Position numbers and translations under genes: made by a program
In this document: positions 1 through 5,719 of the stretch, piece after piece
How positions within the stretch are numbered: the stretch's first letter is position 1
Layout: each line of letters opens with the position of its first letter
The notes under the pieces: generated by a model
The model's input: the letters and a program-made list of their open reading frames with translations, nothing else
Databases searched by the model: none
What the model was told of the DNA's origin: nothing
DNA from: Magnetospirillum sp.
GTDB lineage: Bacteria; Pseudomonadota; Alphaproteobacteria; Rhodospirillales; Magnetospirillaceae
NCBI GenBank assembly: GCA_020217035.1
Contig: JAIWOG010000099.1
Coordinates: forward strand, 1 to 10,000
Length of the DNA: 10,000 nucleotides
Direction of reading: 5' to 3'

Positions 1-167
1 AGGTCGCACAAGCCGACATCGAACTCGCCCCCCGCACGCAGCGACGAAACGGCCTGGACGAAGTCCCCCGCCTCGATGACCTCGAGCGGGCCGTCAACAA
101 GATTTTCCAGGACTAGCCGCACACCTTCGCGAAACAAAGCGTGGTCGTCGGCAAGAAGCACCCTCAT
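1..167 (-). CDS. Response regulator, NarL/FixJ type, N-terminal receiver part (cut by window edge)
   Basis: The minus strand reads an ATG at 167 followed by 55 complete codons up to the window edge. The start MRVLLADDHALFREGVRLVL is the classic opening of a NarL/FixJ-type receiver domain: the acidic pair D7-D8 binds the metal, and the last full codon is D55 in a VGLCD context, which fits the phospho-acceptor Asp. The output domain lies outside the window; a LuxR-type helix-turn-helix is expected from the family but is not seen. Start choice: the DDH motif sits at the usual distance from this ATG, and an AAGG lies about 10 bases upstream. mobB is 222 bp upstream on the same strand, so the regulator probably has its own promoter in the AT-rich gap. 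A partner kinase is not visible. Confidence 0.88.
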   Translation of the reverse strand, partial: MRVLLADDHALFREGVRLVLENLVDGPLEVIEAGDFVQAVSSLRAGGEFDVGLCD

Positions 168-244
168 CCCAGCCTACCTTATCGTTGATCTGGCCTTTCA
201 GCCATCTTAGCCACACGAGAGTACAACCGGCAAGATACGTTTCA

Positions 245-265
245 CTCCTTCATCAAAAGAAGGAG
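245..265. repeat. Perfect 7-bp inverted repeat, possible operator or leader hairpin
   Basis: CTCCTTC (245-251) and GAAGGAG (259-265) are exact reverse complements around the 7-base loop ATCAAAA. It lies about 80-100 bp upstream of the response-regulator start. It has no following T-run on either strand, so a terminator is unlikely; an operator or a leader hairpin is possible. Read on the minus strand, the distal arm is GAAGGAG, which resembles a Shine-Dalgarno sequence but has no start codon at a suitable distance. Confidence 0.35.
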
Positions 266-326
266 ATTTCATTCCAAGCGCACAGACAAAGTTATCAAAA
301 AAGCACAAACAAAAGTATATGATTGA

Positions 327-354
327 GATGAAGCCCGGCCCCATGACTTTCATC
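327..354 (-). terminator. Possible weak terminator after mobB
   Basis: On the minus strand GATGAAAG (354-347) can pair with CTTCATC (333-327), with one bulged base and a GC-rich loop of 13 bases. Downstream on that strand the sequence becomes T-rich (TACTTTTG, then a longer T-run near 302-297). The T-run is too far from the stem for a classic intrinsic terminator, so this is only a candidate. Confidence 0.2.
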
Positions 355-389
355 AACACAAATAAATCATAGGTATGAGGATACCGAAC

Positions 390-893
390 CTAGCAGCGAA
401 GCTCATGCAGGGATACGCATCCTTTTTGGATAAATTCGGCAATCCCCTTGGCATCATCGCGGTGAAACCAATTCACCGAAGCAGGCAAGATTGGCGGTCG
501 GCTTCCATCGCTGACGAATCCGGTGATCCGCTGATCACCCAATACCAACATTGGTTTGCCCAAGGTCGAATTCCAGACCTCCAGACGTGGATGGTGATAA
601 AATTTGAAACCTTCCACCAAAAGCAAATCCACCCCCCGCATCCGTGATGCCAGGTAAGGCAGCCTCCGCGGCTGTCCGCTATCGCCATCTCCGACCAAGG
701 AAAAACGCTGTGGACCGGCCACCAGGCATTCCGTGGCCCCCGGGATGGCGACCTCGGGGTCCAAGGTCAGATCGTGATGGCTGTGCTTGATGGTGCCGAC
801 CACGCATCCCTGCGCCGACAAAACCGGGATCAAGGCCCGGATCAGGGTGGTCTTGCCGCTGCCGCTCCAGCCGGCGATGCCGAAAAGCTTCAT
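390..893 (-). CDS. mobB: Molybdopterin-guanine dinucleotide biosynthesis protein MobB
   Basis: A 167-aa P-loop GTPase of the MobB family, a cytoplasmic accessory protein that assists MobA in attaching GMP to molybdopterin to form the cofactor of DMSO-reductase-type enzymes. Seen: Walker A GWSGSGKT at residues 8-15, the family motif IKHSHH at 35-40, LASRM at 81-85, and DLLLVEGFK at 89-97 (the Walker B-like region). Length fits the family. The frame stays open upstream to 1343, but that part is antisense to the transporter; MKLFGIAGWSG is the expected N-terminus. No good ribosome site precedes the ATG. Oddity: the family's PGKDS...R segment between the HH motif and the Ala-Gly region appears shortened by about six residues. 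No mobA or moeA is adjacent. Family assignment is firm; activity is inferred. Confidence 0.93.
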   Translation of the reverse strand: MKLFGIAGWSGSGKTTLIRALIPVLSAQGCVVGTIKHSHHDLTLDPEVAIPGATECLVAGPQRFSLVGDGDSGQPRRLPYLASRMRGVDLLLVEGFKFYHHPRLEVWNSTLGKPMLVLGDQRITGFVSDGSRPPILPASVNWFHRDDAKGIAEFIQKGCVSLHELRC

Positions 894-899
894 GCCGAC

Positions 900-905
900 A
901 TCATA
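900..905 (-). promoter_or_regulatory. Possible -10 box for a leaderless mobB transcript
   Basis: On the minus strand TATGAT (905-900) matches five of six bases of the sigma-70 -10 consensus and ends only 6 bases before the mobB ATG (893). Transcription from it would begin at or next to the start codon. That fits the lack of a visible Shine-Dalgarno sequence. No good -35 hexamer is seen, so confidence is low. Confidence 0.2.
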
Positions 906-973
906 GCGTCGTCGAACGCGCAATCCAGTCCCGCGTCGCCAAGGCTTGACCCCGACGCCAGGATGAATGCATG

Positions 974-979
974 AGAAGG
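974..979 (+). promoter_or_regulatory. Shine-Dalgarno-like AGAAGG with very short spacing to the MFS start
   Basis: AGAAGG lies one base before the ATG at 981, closer than the usual 5-9 bases. An in-frame TGA at 972-974 rules out any earlier start. The next in-frame start candidate is a GTG at 1008 with no ribosome site of its own, so the ATG at 981 is kept, but this start is less certain than most. Confidence 0.3.
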
Positions 980-980
980 C

Positions 981-2183
981 ATGAACATCGCCCGCCTTCC
1001 CCCCTATGTGCCCGTCCTGGCCGCCACCACCGCCGCCCAAGCCTTGGTATCCCTGGCCATGCTGACGCCTGCGGCCATCGCCCCGGCCATCGCCGCCGGA
1101 CTGGGGCAGCCGGCGTCGATGATCGGCTGGTGGATTAGTTTCGGCTATGGCGGGGCGATGGTGACGTCGCTGATCGGCGGCAACGCCGTCCGTCGGTTGG
1201 GCGCCACCCGTTCGACCCAGATCGGCCTGACGCTTGCCGCCTTGGGGGCCGGGGCCATGGCGATGGGGAGCTTGTCCCTGGCTGTGGCCGCCGCCCTGTT
1301 GATCGGCTTGGGCTATGGCATGACCAACCCCGCCGCGTCGCATCTTCTGGCCAAGACCACCAGCGCCAAACGCCGCAACCTGGTTTTTTCGCTAAAGCAG
1401 ACCGGCGTTCCCCTGGGGGGGACCATGGCCGGCCTGATCGCGCCACGGCTGACCCAGACCTGGGACTGGCCGGTGGCCTTGGTGGCAGTGGTCCTCGCAT
1501 GCCTGGGCTTGGCCGCCGGGCTGGAAACCATGCGCCGATCCTGGGATACCGACCGCGACCCCAAGGCCCGCCTCAGCGGCAACCCCTTCCTGGGCTTGGC
1601 CCTGATCTGGAGCAATCCACGCCTCAAGGCCCTGTCATGGACCGGTTTCGCCTACGCCGCCGTGCAATTGTCGGTCTCCAGCTTCGCCGTCACCATGCTG
1701 GTGACCGAGTTGTCCTGGTCGCTGGTCCAGGCCGGCATCCTGTTGTCCGCCTTGCAGGTCGCGGGGGTGGTTGGCCGTATCGTCATCGGCTCGGCCGCCG
1801 ACCGCTTCTTCGGCGGCGTTCCCACCTTGGTGGGGTTGGGTCTGGTCACCGCCATGCTGGCCATGGCCACCGGCACTTTGTCGGCGCAATGGCCGACAAT
1901 CTGGGTCTTCGCTGTGCTGATTCCGTTCGGCGCCGCCGCCTTGGGCTGGAACGGCGTGTATTTGGCCGAACTGGCCCACGCCGCCGAACCGGCGCAAATC
2001 CCCAGGATCACCGGGGCCTCGCTGTTCTTCACCTATGGCGGGGTGCTGGTGGGGCCGCCCTGCTTCGCCGCCCTGCACGACGTGGTGGGAAGCTACACCC
2101 TGACCTATGCCCTGTCCGCCATGCCGGCCTTGGCCGGTGCCGCCATCCTGATCTGGTCAAGCCGTCGAGACCGCCCCATATAA
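981..2183 (+). CDS. Major facilitator superfamily transporter, substrate unknown
   Basis: A 400-aa inner-membrane protein with about twelve hydrophobic helices in two halves, joined by a polar central loop near residues 183-200 (RRSWDTDRDPKAR). MFS motif A appears in both halves: GGNAVRRLGATR after TM2 (66-77) and GRIVIGSAADR after TM8 (265-275). The TM5-region sequence FSLKQTGVPLGG (136-147) is typical of a proteobacterial MFS subgroup. Length fits the superfamily. MFS proteins move small solutes by uniport, symport or antiport; nothing here identifies the substrate or direction. It diverges from mobB with an 87-bp gap, and the HIG1-like gene starts 6 bp after its stop, so the two are probably co-transcribed. 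No regulator is adjacent. The MFS call is firm; the start is discussed at 974-979. Confidence 0.93.
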   Translation: MNIARLPPYVPVLAATTAAQALVSLAMLTPAAIAPAIAAGLGQPASMIGWWISFGYGGAMVTSLIGGNAVRRLGATRSTQIGLTLAALGAGAMAMGSLSLAVAAALLIGLGYGMTNPAASHLLAKTTSAKRRNLVFSLKQTGVPLGGTMAGLIAPRLTQTWDWPVALVAVVLACLGLAAGLETMRRSWDTDRDPKARLSGNPFLGLALIWSNPRLKALSWTGFAYAAVQLSVSSFAVTMLVTELSWSLVQAGILLSALQVAGVVGRIVIGSAADRFFGGVPTLVGLGLVTAMLAMATGTLSAQWPTIWVFAVLIPFGAAALGWNGVYLAELAHAAEPAQIPRITGASLFFTYGGVLVGPPCFAALHDVVGSYTLTYALSAMPALAGAAILIWSSRRDRPI

Positions 2184-2189
2184 GCGGTC

Positions 2190-2381
2190 ATGGAGCAAGC
2201 CTCTTCGATCCTGATGGTGATCCTGCCCGTAGTGGTGGCCGGCATTCTGGTCACTGGCCTGCTGGGCTTCGCCGCCGAATTGCCCTGGTATCGCCGCCAT
2301 GCCAACACCTTGATGAAATGGCGTGTGGGCATGCAATTGGTGGCGATCCTGACCTTGCTGGCCCTGGTGGCGCTGGCCTGA
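2190..2381 (+). CDS. Small twin-transmembrane protein, HIG1-like
   Basis: A 63-aa protein with two hydrophobic helices (about residues 7-28 and 46-62) separated by a short basic loop. The segment NTLMKWRVGMQ (39-49) just before the second helix matches the N-x-L-M-x-x-R-V-x-x-Q pattern of HIG1-domain or 'twin transmembrane' proteins common in alphaproteobacteria. In mitochondria HIG1 proteins assist respiratory complexes (cytochrome oxidase and supercomplexes); a respiratory role here is inference only. It starts 6 bp after the MFS stop, probably in the same transcript, with no strong ribosome site (GCGGTC precedes the ATG), so translational coupling is plausible. Its TGA (2379-2381) directly abuts the chemoreceptor stop codon on the other strand. 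Confidence 0.82.
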   Translation: MEQASSILMVILPVVVAGILVTGLLGFAAELPWYRRHANTLMKWRVGMQLVAILTLLALVALA

Positions 2382-4448
2382 TCAAGCCCGGATGGTGCGC
2401 AGGAAACCGTCCACTTCCCGTTTCAGGTTGGCCGCCGGACCAGCCAGGCTGTCGGCCGCCCACTTCACCCGCACCGCCGCGCCGCAATAGCGCACCGCCG
2501 ACTGGGTGACATGGACGACGCCGCCGGTGACGTCCTGGGTTCCGGCGGTGACTTCCTCGACGCAGCGGCCGATCTTGGCGGTGACTTCCGCTTGGCGGGT
2601 GACCGCGTCGGCCACCTGGGCGGAAATGTGGTCCACCTTCTCGATGGCGCGGCCGACATCGCCGATGGCTTCGACGGTGTCGGCGGTGGCGGCCTGGATG
2701 GCCGCCAACTGATCGGCGATCTCGCGGGTGGATTCAGCCGTCTTTTGCGCCAGATGCTTCACTTCGTCGGCGACCACGGCAAACCCCTTGCCGGCGTCGC
2801 CGGCGCGTTGCGCCTCGATGGTGGCGTTCAGCGCCAGCATGTTGGTGCGGCCGGCGATGTCGCCGATCAAGGTGACGACGCGGTCGATGTTGCCGGCCAG
2901 TTGCAGCAGGCCGGCGACCTTGGTGTTGGCATTGGCCAGTTCGTTGACGGCATGACGCACCACTTGCGAGGTGGTCTCCACATGCAGGGAGATGTCGGCG
3001 ACGCTGTCGTTCAACTCGCCCGCCGCGTCGGCCACGGCGGCGACGGTGTTGCGCGAGCGTTCCGCCGCCTCGGCCACCGTCAAGGACGAATTGTCACCGC
3101 TACGGCCACCCGTGACCATGCGCAGCGCGGTGTCGCGAATGGCTTGGGCGTTGTTGTCGACGGCGTCGGCCACCGACTTGACCGCCTGTTCGAAATGGTC
3201 GGCCAAATCCAGCATGCGCTGATGGTTGACCGCCTCGGCCTCGGCGCGGATGGCCTCTTGTTCCTGTTGCATGCGGACCATGGCGATGGCGTTGTCCTTG
3301 AACACGCCGACCGCCTTGGCCATGTCGCCAATCTCGTCCTTGCGGCGGATGCCTGGCACCACCACGGTGTGGTCGCCGCCGGCCAAGCGTTCCATGGCAT
3401 GTTCGATCAACCGCACCGGCTGGGTGATGGAACGGGCCAACACCAGCGCCGCCACGCAGAACAACACCAGGGCGGCGACATTGAACAGCATCATCAAACG
3501 TGACATCTGCCGCCGCGCGTTTTCTTGCTGGGCGATCACCTGATTCATGCCGTCGCGGGCATGGCTGAACACCTGGGCCAAAATGGGCCGCACCGCCTGG
3601 AATTCCTGACGCAGCGCCTCGACTTCGGCATTCAGGGCGATGGTTCCTTGGGCGAAGGCGTTCATGTCGGTGGAATAAGCCTGCATCAACTTGCGCAAGT
3701 CGTCGCGGGTTGAATTGGGCAAGGCGGAGGCGTCCAACTCGAAGTCGAACTGGTTCGAGAACTTGCGGTGAATGCCCACATAGCTTTCCTTGCCGTACAA
3801 CATGAAGTTCTTTTCGGCTTGGCGCATCTGCAACATGGTGGGCAGCAACGGCCCGGCATTGGGCCACATCTTCAACTCGTCCTCGACCGCCTTGACCGAC
3901 GTCGCCAATTGCCCCCGCAAGCCCGAGGACGCGGTCAAGCCCAACACCTCGGCCCGCTGGTAGACCGCCTCGAAACGGCTGGAAACCTTGCCGAAACCTT
4001 GTGCCAGGGACTCCAGTTGCTCTTGAATGCTGGCGGCACCGGGCAGGCGCCCCATCTGCTCGATACCCTGGACAACGAATTTCATGTCCTCGCCAAACGC
4101 CGCCGCCGAATCCTTGTCGCGTTCGCGCAGGAAATGTTCCTCGTGGTTCTGCAACGCCGCCGCCTTGGCTCGCACGTCGCCGGCCAGGTCGTTCAGGCGG
4201 CGGAACTCGTCCTGCGACACCAGCAGGGTGTTGATGCGGTCCTCGACCACGAAGGACAGGATGGCGAAGATCGCCGCCCCCACCAGCGCGATGCCGACCA
4301 GCAGCGCGAAACGGAAACGAATGGATAGGTCGGACAGAACCGGCAGGTCGCCGGTTTGCCAAGACGACGCCAAGCTTCTGCCGACCCCGCCAAGGCCAGG
4401 AAACTCAAAGGACAAGCGGGGGAAGTATGAAGTGGTGGCCTTGCTCAC
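2382..4448 (-). CDS. Methyl-accepting chemotaxis protein with HBM-like periplasmic domain
   Basis: A 688-aa transmembrane chemoreceptor that should signal through CheW and CheA to the flagellar motor. In order: a cytoplasmic N-terminal tail (1-42), TM1 (about 45-67), a large helical periplasmic domain (about 68-316), TM2 (about 317-338), HAMP (about 339-392), and the cytoplasmic coiled-coil signalling domain with its hairpin tip at [11 protein letters not shown] (531-541) and [11 protein letters not shown] (553-563). The periplasmic part has two similar helical modules, with EEHFLRERD (103-111) and [11 protein letters not shown] (211-221), as in helical bimodular (HBM) sensors. No C-terminal NWETF-type methylation tether is present. 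The start is GTG at 4448; a downstream TTG at residue 26 would remove part of the unusually long N-tail, so the exact start is open. The solute-binding protein gene lies 106 bp upstream. The ligand is unknown. Confidence 0.95.
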   Translation of the reverse strand: MSKATTSYFPRLSFEFPGLGGVGRSLASSWQTGDLPVLSDLSIRFRFALLVGIALVGAAIFAILSFVVEDRINTLLVSQDEFRRLNDLAGDVRAKAAALQNHEEHFLRERDKDSAAAFGEDMKFVVQGIEQMGRLPGAASIQEQLESLAQGFGKVSSRFEAVYQRAEVLGLTASSGLRGQLATSVKAVEDELKMWPNAGPLLPTMLQMRQAEKNFMLYGKESYVGIHRKFSNQFDFELDASALPNSTRDDLRKLMQAYSTDMNAFAQGTIALNAEVEALRQEFQAVRPILAQVFSHARDGMNQVIAQQENARRQMSRLMMLFNVAALVLFCVAALVLARSITQPVRLIEHAMERLAGGDHTVVVPGIRRKDEIGDMAKAVGVFKDNAIAMVRMQQEQEAIRAEAEAVNHQRMLDLADHFEQAVKSVADAVDNNAQAIRDTALRMVTGGRSGDNSSLTVAEAAERSRNTVAAVADAAGELNDSVADISLHVETTSQVVRHAVNELANANTKVAGLLQLAGNIDRVVTLIGDIAGRTNMLALNATIEAQRAGDAGKGFAVVADEVKHLAQKTAESTREIADQLAAIQAATADTVEAIGDVGRAIEKVDHISAQVADAVTRQAEVTAKIGRCVEEVTAGTQDVTGGVVHVTQSAVRYCGAAVRVKWAADSLAGPAANLKREVDGFLRTIRA

Positions 4449-4456
4449 GTCTCGGT

Positions 4457-4475
4457 TCCGTCAAAAAGGGACGGA
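4457..4475 (-). promoter_or_regulatory. Hairpin at the chemoreceptor ribosome-binding region
   Basis: TCCGTC (4457-4462) and GACGGA (4470-4475) are a perfect 6-bp inverted repeat with a 7-base loop. On the minus strand the downstream arm contains the only Shine-Dalgarno-like bases (GGA, about 10 bases before the GTG start), so folding could limit translation initiation. A T-run in the loop and none after the stem argue against a terminator. Confidence 0.3.
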
Positions 4476-4478
4476 GCG

Positions 4479-4484
4479 ACTATA
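4479..4484 (-). promoter_or_regulatory. Possible -10 box for the chemoreceptor gene
   Basis: TATAGT on the minus strand (4484-4479) matches five of six bases of the -10 consensus, 30 bases before the GTG start. Two TTGTCA hexamers lie upstream, with spacers of 22 and 11 bases, neither ideal. It could give the chemoreceptor its own promoter in addition to read-through from the binding-protein gene. Confidence 0.25.
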
Positions 4485-4554
4485 GGCCCATCCCATGACA
4501 AGACCGTGACAAGGACCTGAAGCTTCGGTTAAAATTGTGCGTAAGCGAAAGCCG

Positions 4555-5295
4555 CTATTCCTTCAGAGTCGAGAAAACTCCCCGCTTCTGCAAGTCGTCC
4601 AGCAGTTTCTGCATGGTCTCGACGGTGACCGGGCCAGATCTGCGCACCAGCACCCGGTGTTCGTAGACCTGATCCTGACGATTGGAAACCAACAGCCGGG
4701 ATGCGGCTTGCGGATTGTTCTTCAGGTAGCGCCGGAGATAGGCTTCGGTCACCACCGCCACGTCGCGGCGGCCCGCCAGGACCAGTTCGATGCTGGAACG
4801 GTGGCTGCTGACCAGCTTGATGTCGAATTTCTTCTCAAGCTGTTTGGGATCGCCTTCGAAATCGGCGAAGCCGTAATGATAACCCAGGATACCCACCAGG
4901 GTCTTGCCGGCGAAGTCGTCGAAATACCCCTGGTCCCGGCCGGGTTGGGACAAGGTCACGTAAACTTCGGCACCGGTCATGAAAACCTTGGTGAAGGCAG
5001 CGGCATCGGCTTGTTTCTGCCAGCCCCAAAGGGGGCTTTCGAAAAACATCACGTCGAAACGCCCTTCGGACAAATCGGCATAGCGACGCCGGGCGGAGAT
5101 GGGCACGAACTCGAAGCGGTATTCCGCCTGGGAATCGTTCAAGGCCGAAATCAGGCTGCCGACCATGTCGTCCTTGCCGCTTTCCACATAAGGCGGAAAC
5201 TCGTATCCGCCCACCTTCACGGACACTTGGGCCCAGGCCGGGCCGGACAAGATGGCGAACAAGGCCAGCGACACCAACATCTTCAGCCAATTCAT
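4555..5295 (-). CDS. Periplasmic solute-binding protein, SBP family 3 (amino-acid type)
   Basis: A 246-aa secreted protein. Residues 1-22 form a signal peptide: K5 at the start, a hydrophobic core LVSLALFAIL, then an AWA|Q cleavage site. The mature part has the family-3 binding-protein layout: YEFPPYVESG near its start (31-40), a PISARRRYADLSEGRFDVMF segment (65-84) of the arginine-then-G-x-x-D type, a second lobe from about 107 to 190, and a return to lobe one. Such proteins bind amino acids or other small polar ligands. No ABC permease or ATPase gene is nearby, so a sensing role is as likely as transport. The start is well set by AGGGGGG at 5307-5301 and the signal peptide; the frame stays open upstream to 5670, but that part is antisense to other genes. 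The chemoreceptor follows 106 bp downstream on the same strand. Confidence 0.92.
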   Translation of the reverse strand: MNWLKMLVSLALFAILSGPAWAQVSVKVGGYEFPPYVESGKDDMVGSLISALNDSQAEYRFEFVPISARRRYADLSEGRFDVMFFESPLWGWQKQADAAAFTKVFMTGAEVYVTLSQPGRDQGYFDDFAGKTLVGILGYHYGFADFEGDPKQLEKKFDIKLVSSHRSSIELVLAGRRDVAVVTEAYLRRYLKNNPQAASRLLVSNRQDQVYEHRVLVRRSGPVTVETMQKLLDDLQKRGVFSTLKE

Positions 5296-5300
5296 GAGAT

Positions 5301-5307
5301 CCCCCCT
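5301..5307 (-). promoter_or_regulatory. Ribosome-binding site of the solute-binding protein gene
   Basis: On the minus strand AGGGGGG (5307-5301) ends five bases before the ATG at 5295. It selects this start over the in-frame open sequence upstream. Confidence 0.6.
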
Positions 5308-5386
5308 CTGAACCAGGCGGTTGCGAAGACTGCCGCCAAATCGCCATGATCGCGTCCAAACTTCGCCGCAAGCCAGCGCTAGCATC

Positions 5387-5392
5387 ATCATA
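5387..5392 (-). promoter_or_regulatory. Possible -10 box for the solute-binding protein gene
   Basis: TATGAT on the minus strand (5392-5387) matches five of six consensus bases, about 90 bases upstream of the ATG. No convincing -35 hexamer lies at 16-18 bases, so this is only a candidate. Confidence 0.18.
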
Positions 5393-5421
5393 GTGCCCCT
5401 TTGTCCACGGACCTCGCAACC

Positions 5422-5625
5422 ATGACCTATCCCCTGTTTGACTGCGGCTACACTTTGTGGGTCGCCGACTTGGACACCAGGCTGATGGACCGCTTCGGCC
5501 AGTCCGCCAGGGCGCTGGGTGTCGATTCCCGGCTGTTGCGGGACGGCTATTACCGTGGGACCAGCGCCGCCTCTCTGTATGATCAGCTGCGGGCGGGTCT
5601 GGAGCAGGACAACCAAGCGGCGTGA
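5422..5625 (+). CDS. Small protein of unknown function
   Basis: A 67-aa ORF from ATG at 5422 to TGA at 5623-5625. I do not recognise the family. In favour of a real gene: third codon positions are mostly G or C, as in the neighbours, the composition is that of a soluble globular protein, and no other gene covers this interval. Visible features are an aromatic N-terminus (MTYPLFDCGYTLWVADLDTR), a central RFGQSARALGV, and an acidic/polar C-terminal helix-like stretch (LYDQLRAGLEQDNQAA). There is no signal peptide or membrane segment. An in-frame TTG at 5401 could add seven residues. The ribosome site is weak (GGA about 12 bases upstream). It is divergent from the binding-protein gene and 94 bp upstream of the exonuclease fusion, which has its own promoter candidate. 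No function is proposed. Confidence 0.55.
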   Translation: MTYPLFDCGYTLWVADLDTRLMDRFGQSARALGVDSRLLRDGYYRGTSAASLYDQLRAGLEQDNQAA

Positions 5626-5652
5626 ACTTACCCCTTGGTTTAATTCCGGGCA

Positions 5653-5680
5653 TTGCCCGCAAGCTGGCACGTGCTAAAAT
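5653..5680 (+). promoter_or_regulatory. Candidate sigma-70 promoter of the exonuclease-fusion gene
   Basis: TTGCCC (5653-5658) and TAAAAT (5675-5680) are separated by 16 bases. The -10 box matches five of six consensus bases and the -35 box four of six. A start site near 5687 would give a leader of about 33 bases ending in the strong AAGGAG ribosome site. A small inverted repeat, CGGGC/GCCCG (5647-5659), overlaps the -35 box. Confidence 0.42.
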
Positions 5681-5706
5681 TCGCCCGTAAGGATAAGAAA
5701 ACGTCC

Positions 5707-5712
5707 AAGGAG
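5707..5712 (+). promoter_or_regulatory. Ribosome-binding site fixing a GTG start
   Basis: AAGGAG, a full match to the Shine-Dalgarno core, lies seven bases before GTG at 5720. It supports this GTG as the true start of the exonuclease fusion, which would otherwise be ambiguous. Confidence 0.75.
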
Positions 5713-5719
5713 CAAACGG

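Larger units (their letters stand above)
168..389. other. AT-rich intergenic region between mobB and the response regulator
   Basis: This gap is clearly richer in A and T than its neighbours, most of all from about 230 to 370. It contains two inverted repeats (listed separately), a run of A residues around 297-302 (a T-run on the minus strand), and a TATACT hexamer on the minus strand at 319-314 that resembles a -10 box but lacks a good -35 box. It probably carries the mobB 3' end and the promoter and leader of the response regulator. No convincing gene is seen in it. Confidence 0.5.

Noticed and set aside
375..647. 90-aa open frame on the plus strand
   Set aside because: It is antisense to the conserved C-terminal part of mobB and has no recognisable features or good ribosome site.
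1499..2509. 336-aa open frame on the plus strand
   Set aside because: It overlaps the MFS transporter and the HIG1-like gene in another frame and is Arg/Pro/Gly-rich without a domain.
2511..3503. 330-aa open frame on the plus strand
   Set aside because: It is the antisense shadow of the chemoreceptor signalling domain, with low-complexity Gly/Asp/His composition.
3100..4362. 420-aa open frame on the minus strand
   Set aside because: It is an alternative frame within the chemoreceptor gene; the real frame has clear membrane, HAMP and signalling domains.
5647..5659. CGGGC-ATT-GCCCG hairpin as a terminator for the small ORF
   Set aside because: The stem is short with a 3-base loop, no T-run follows it, and it overlaps the -35 box of the candidate promoter of the next gene.
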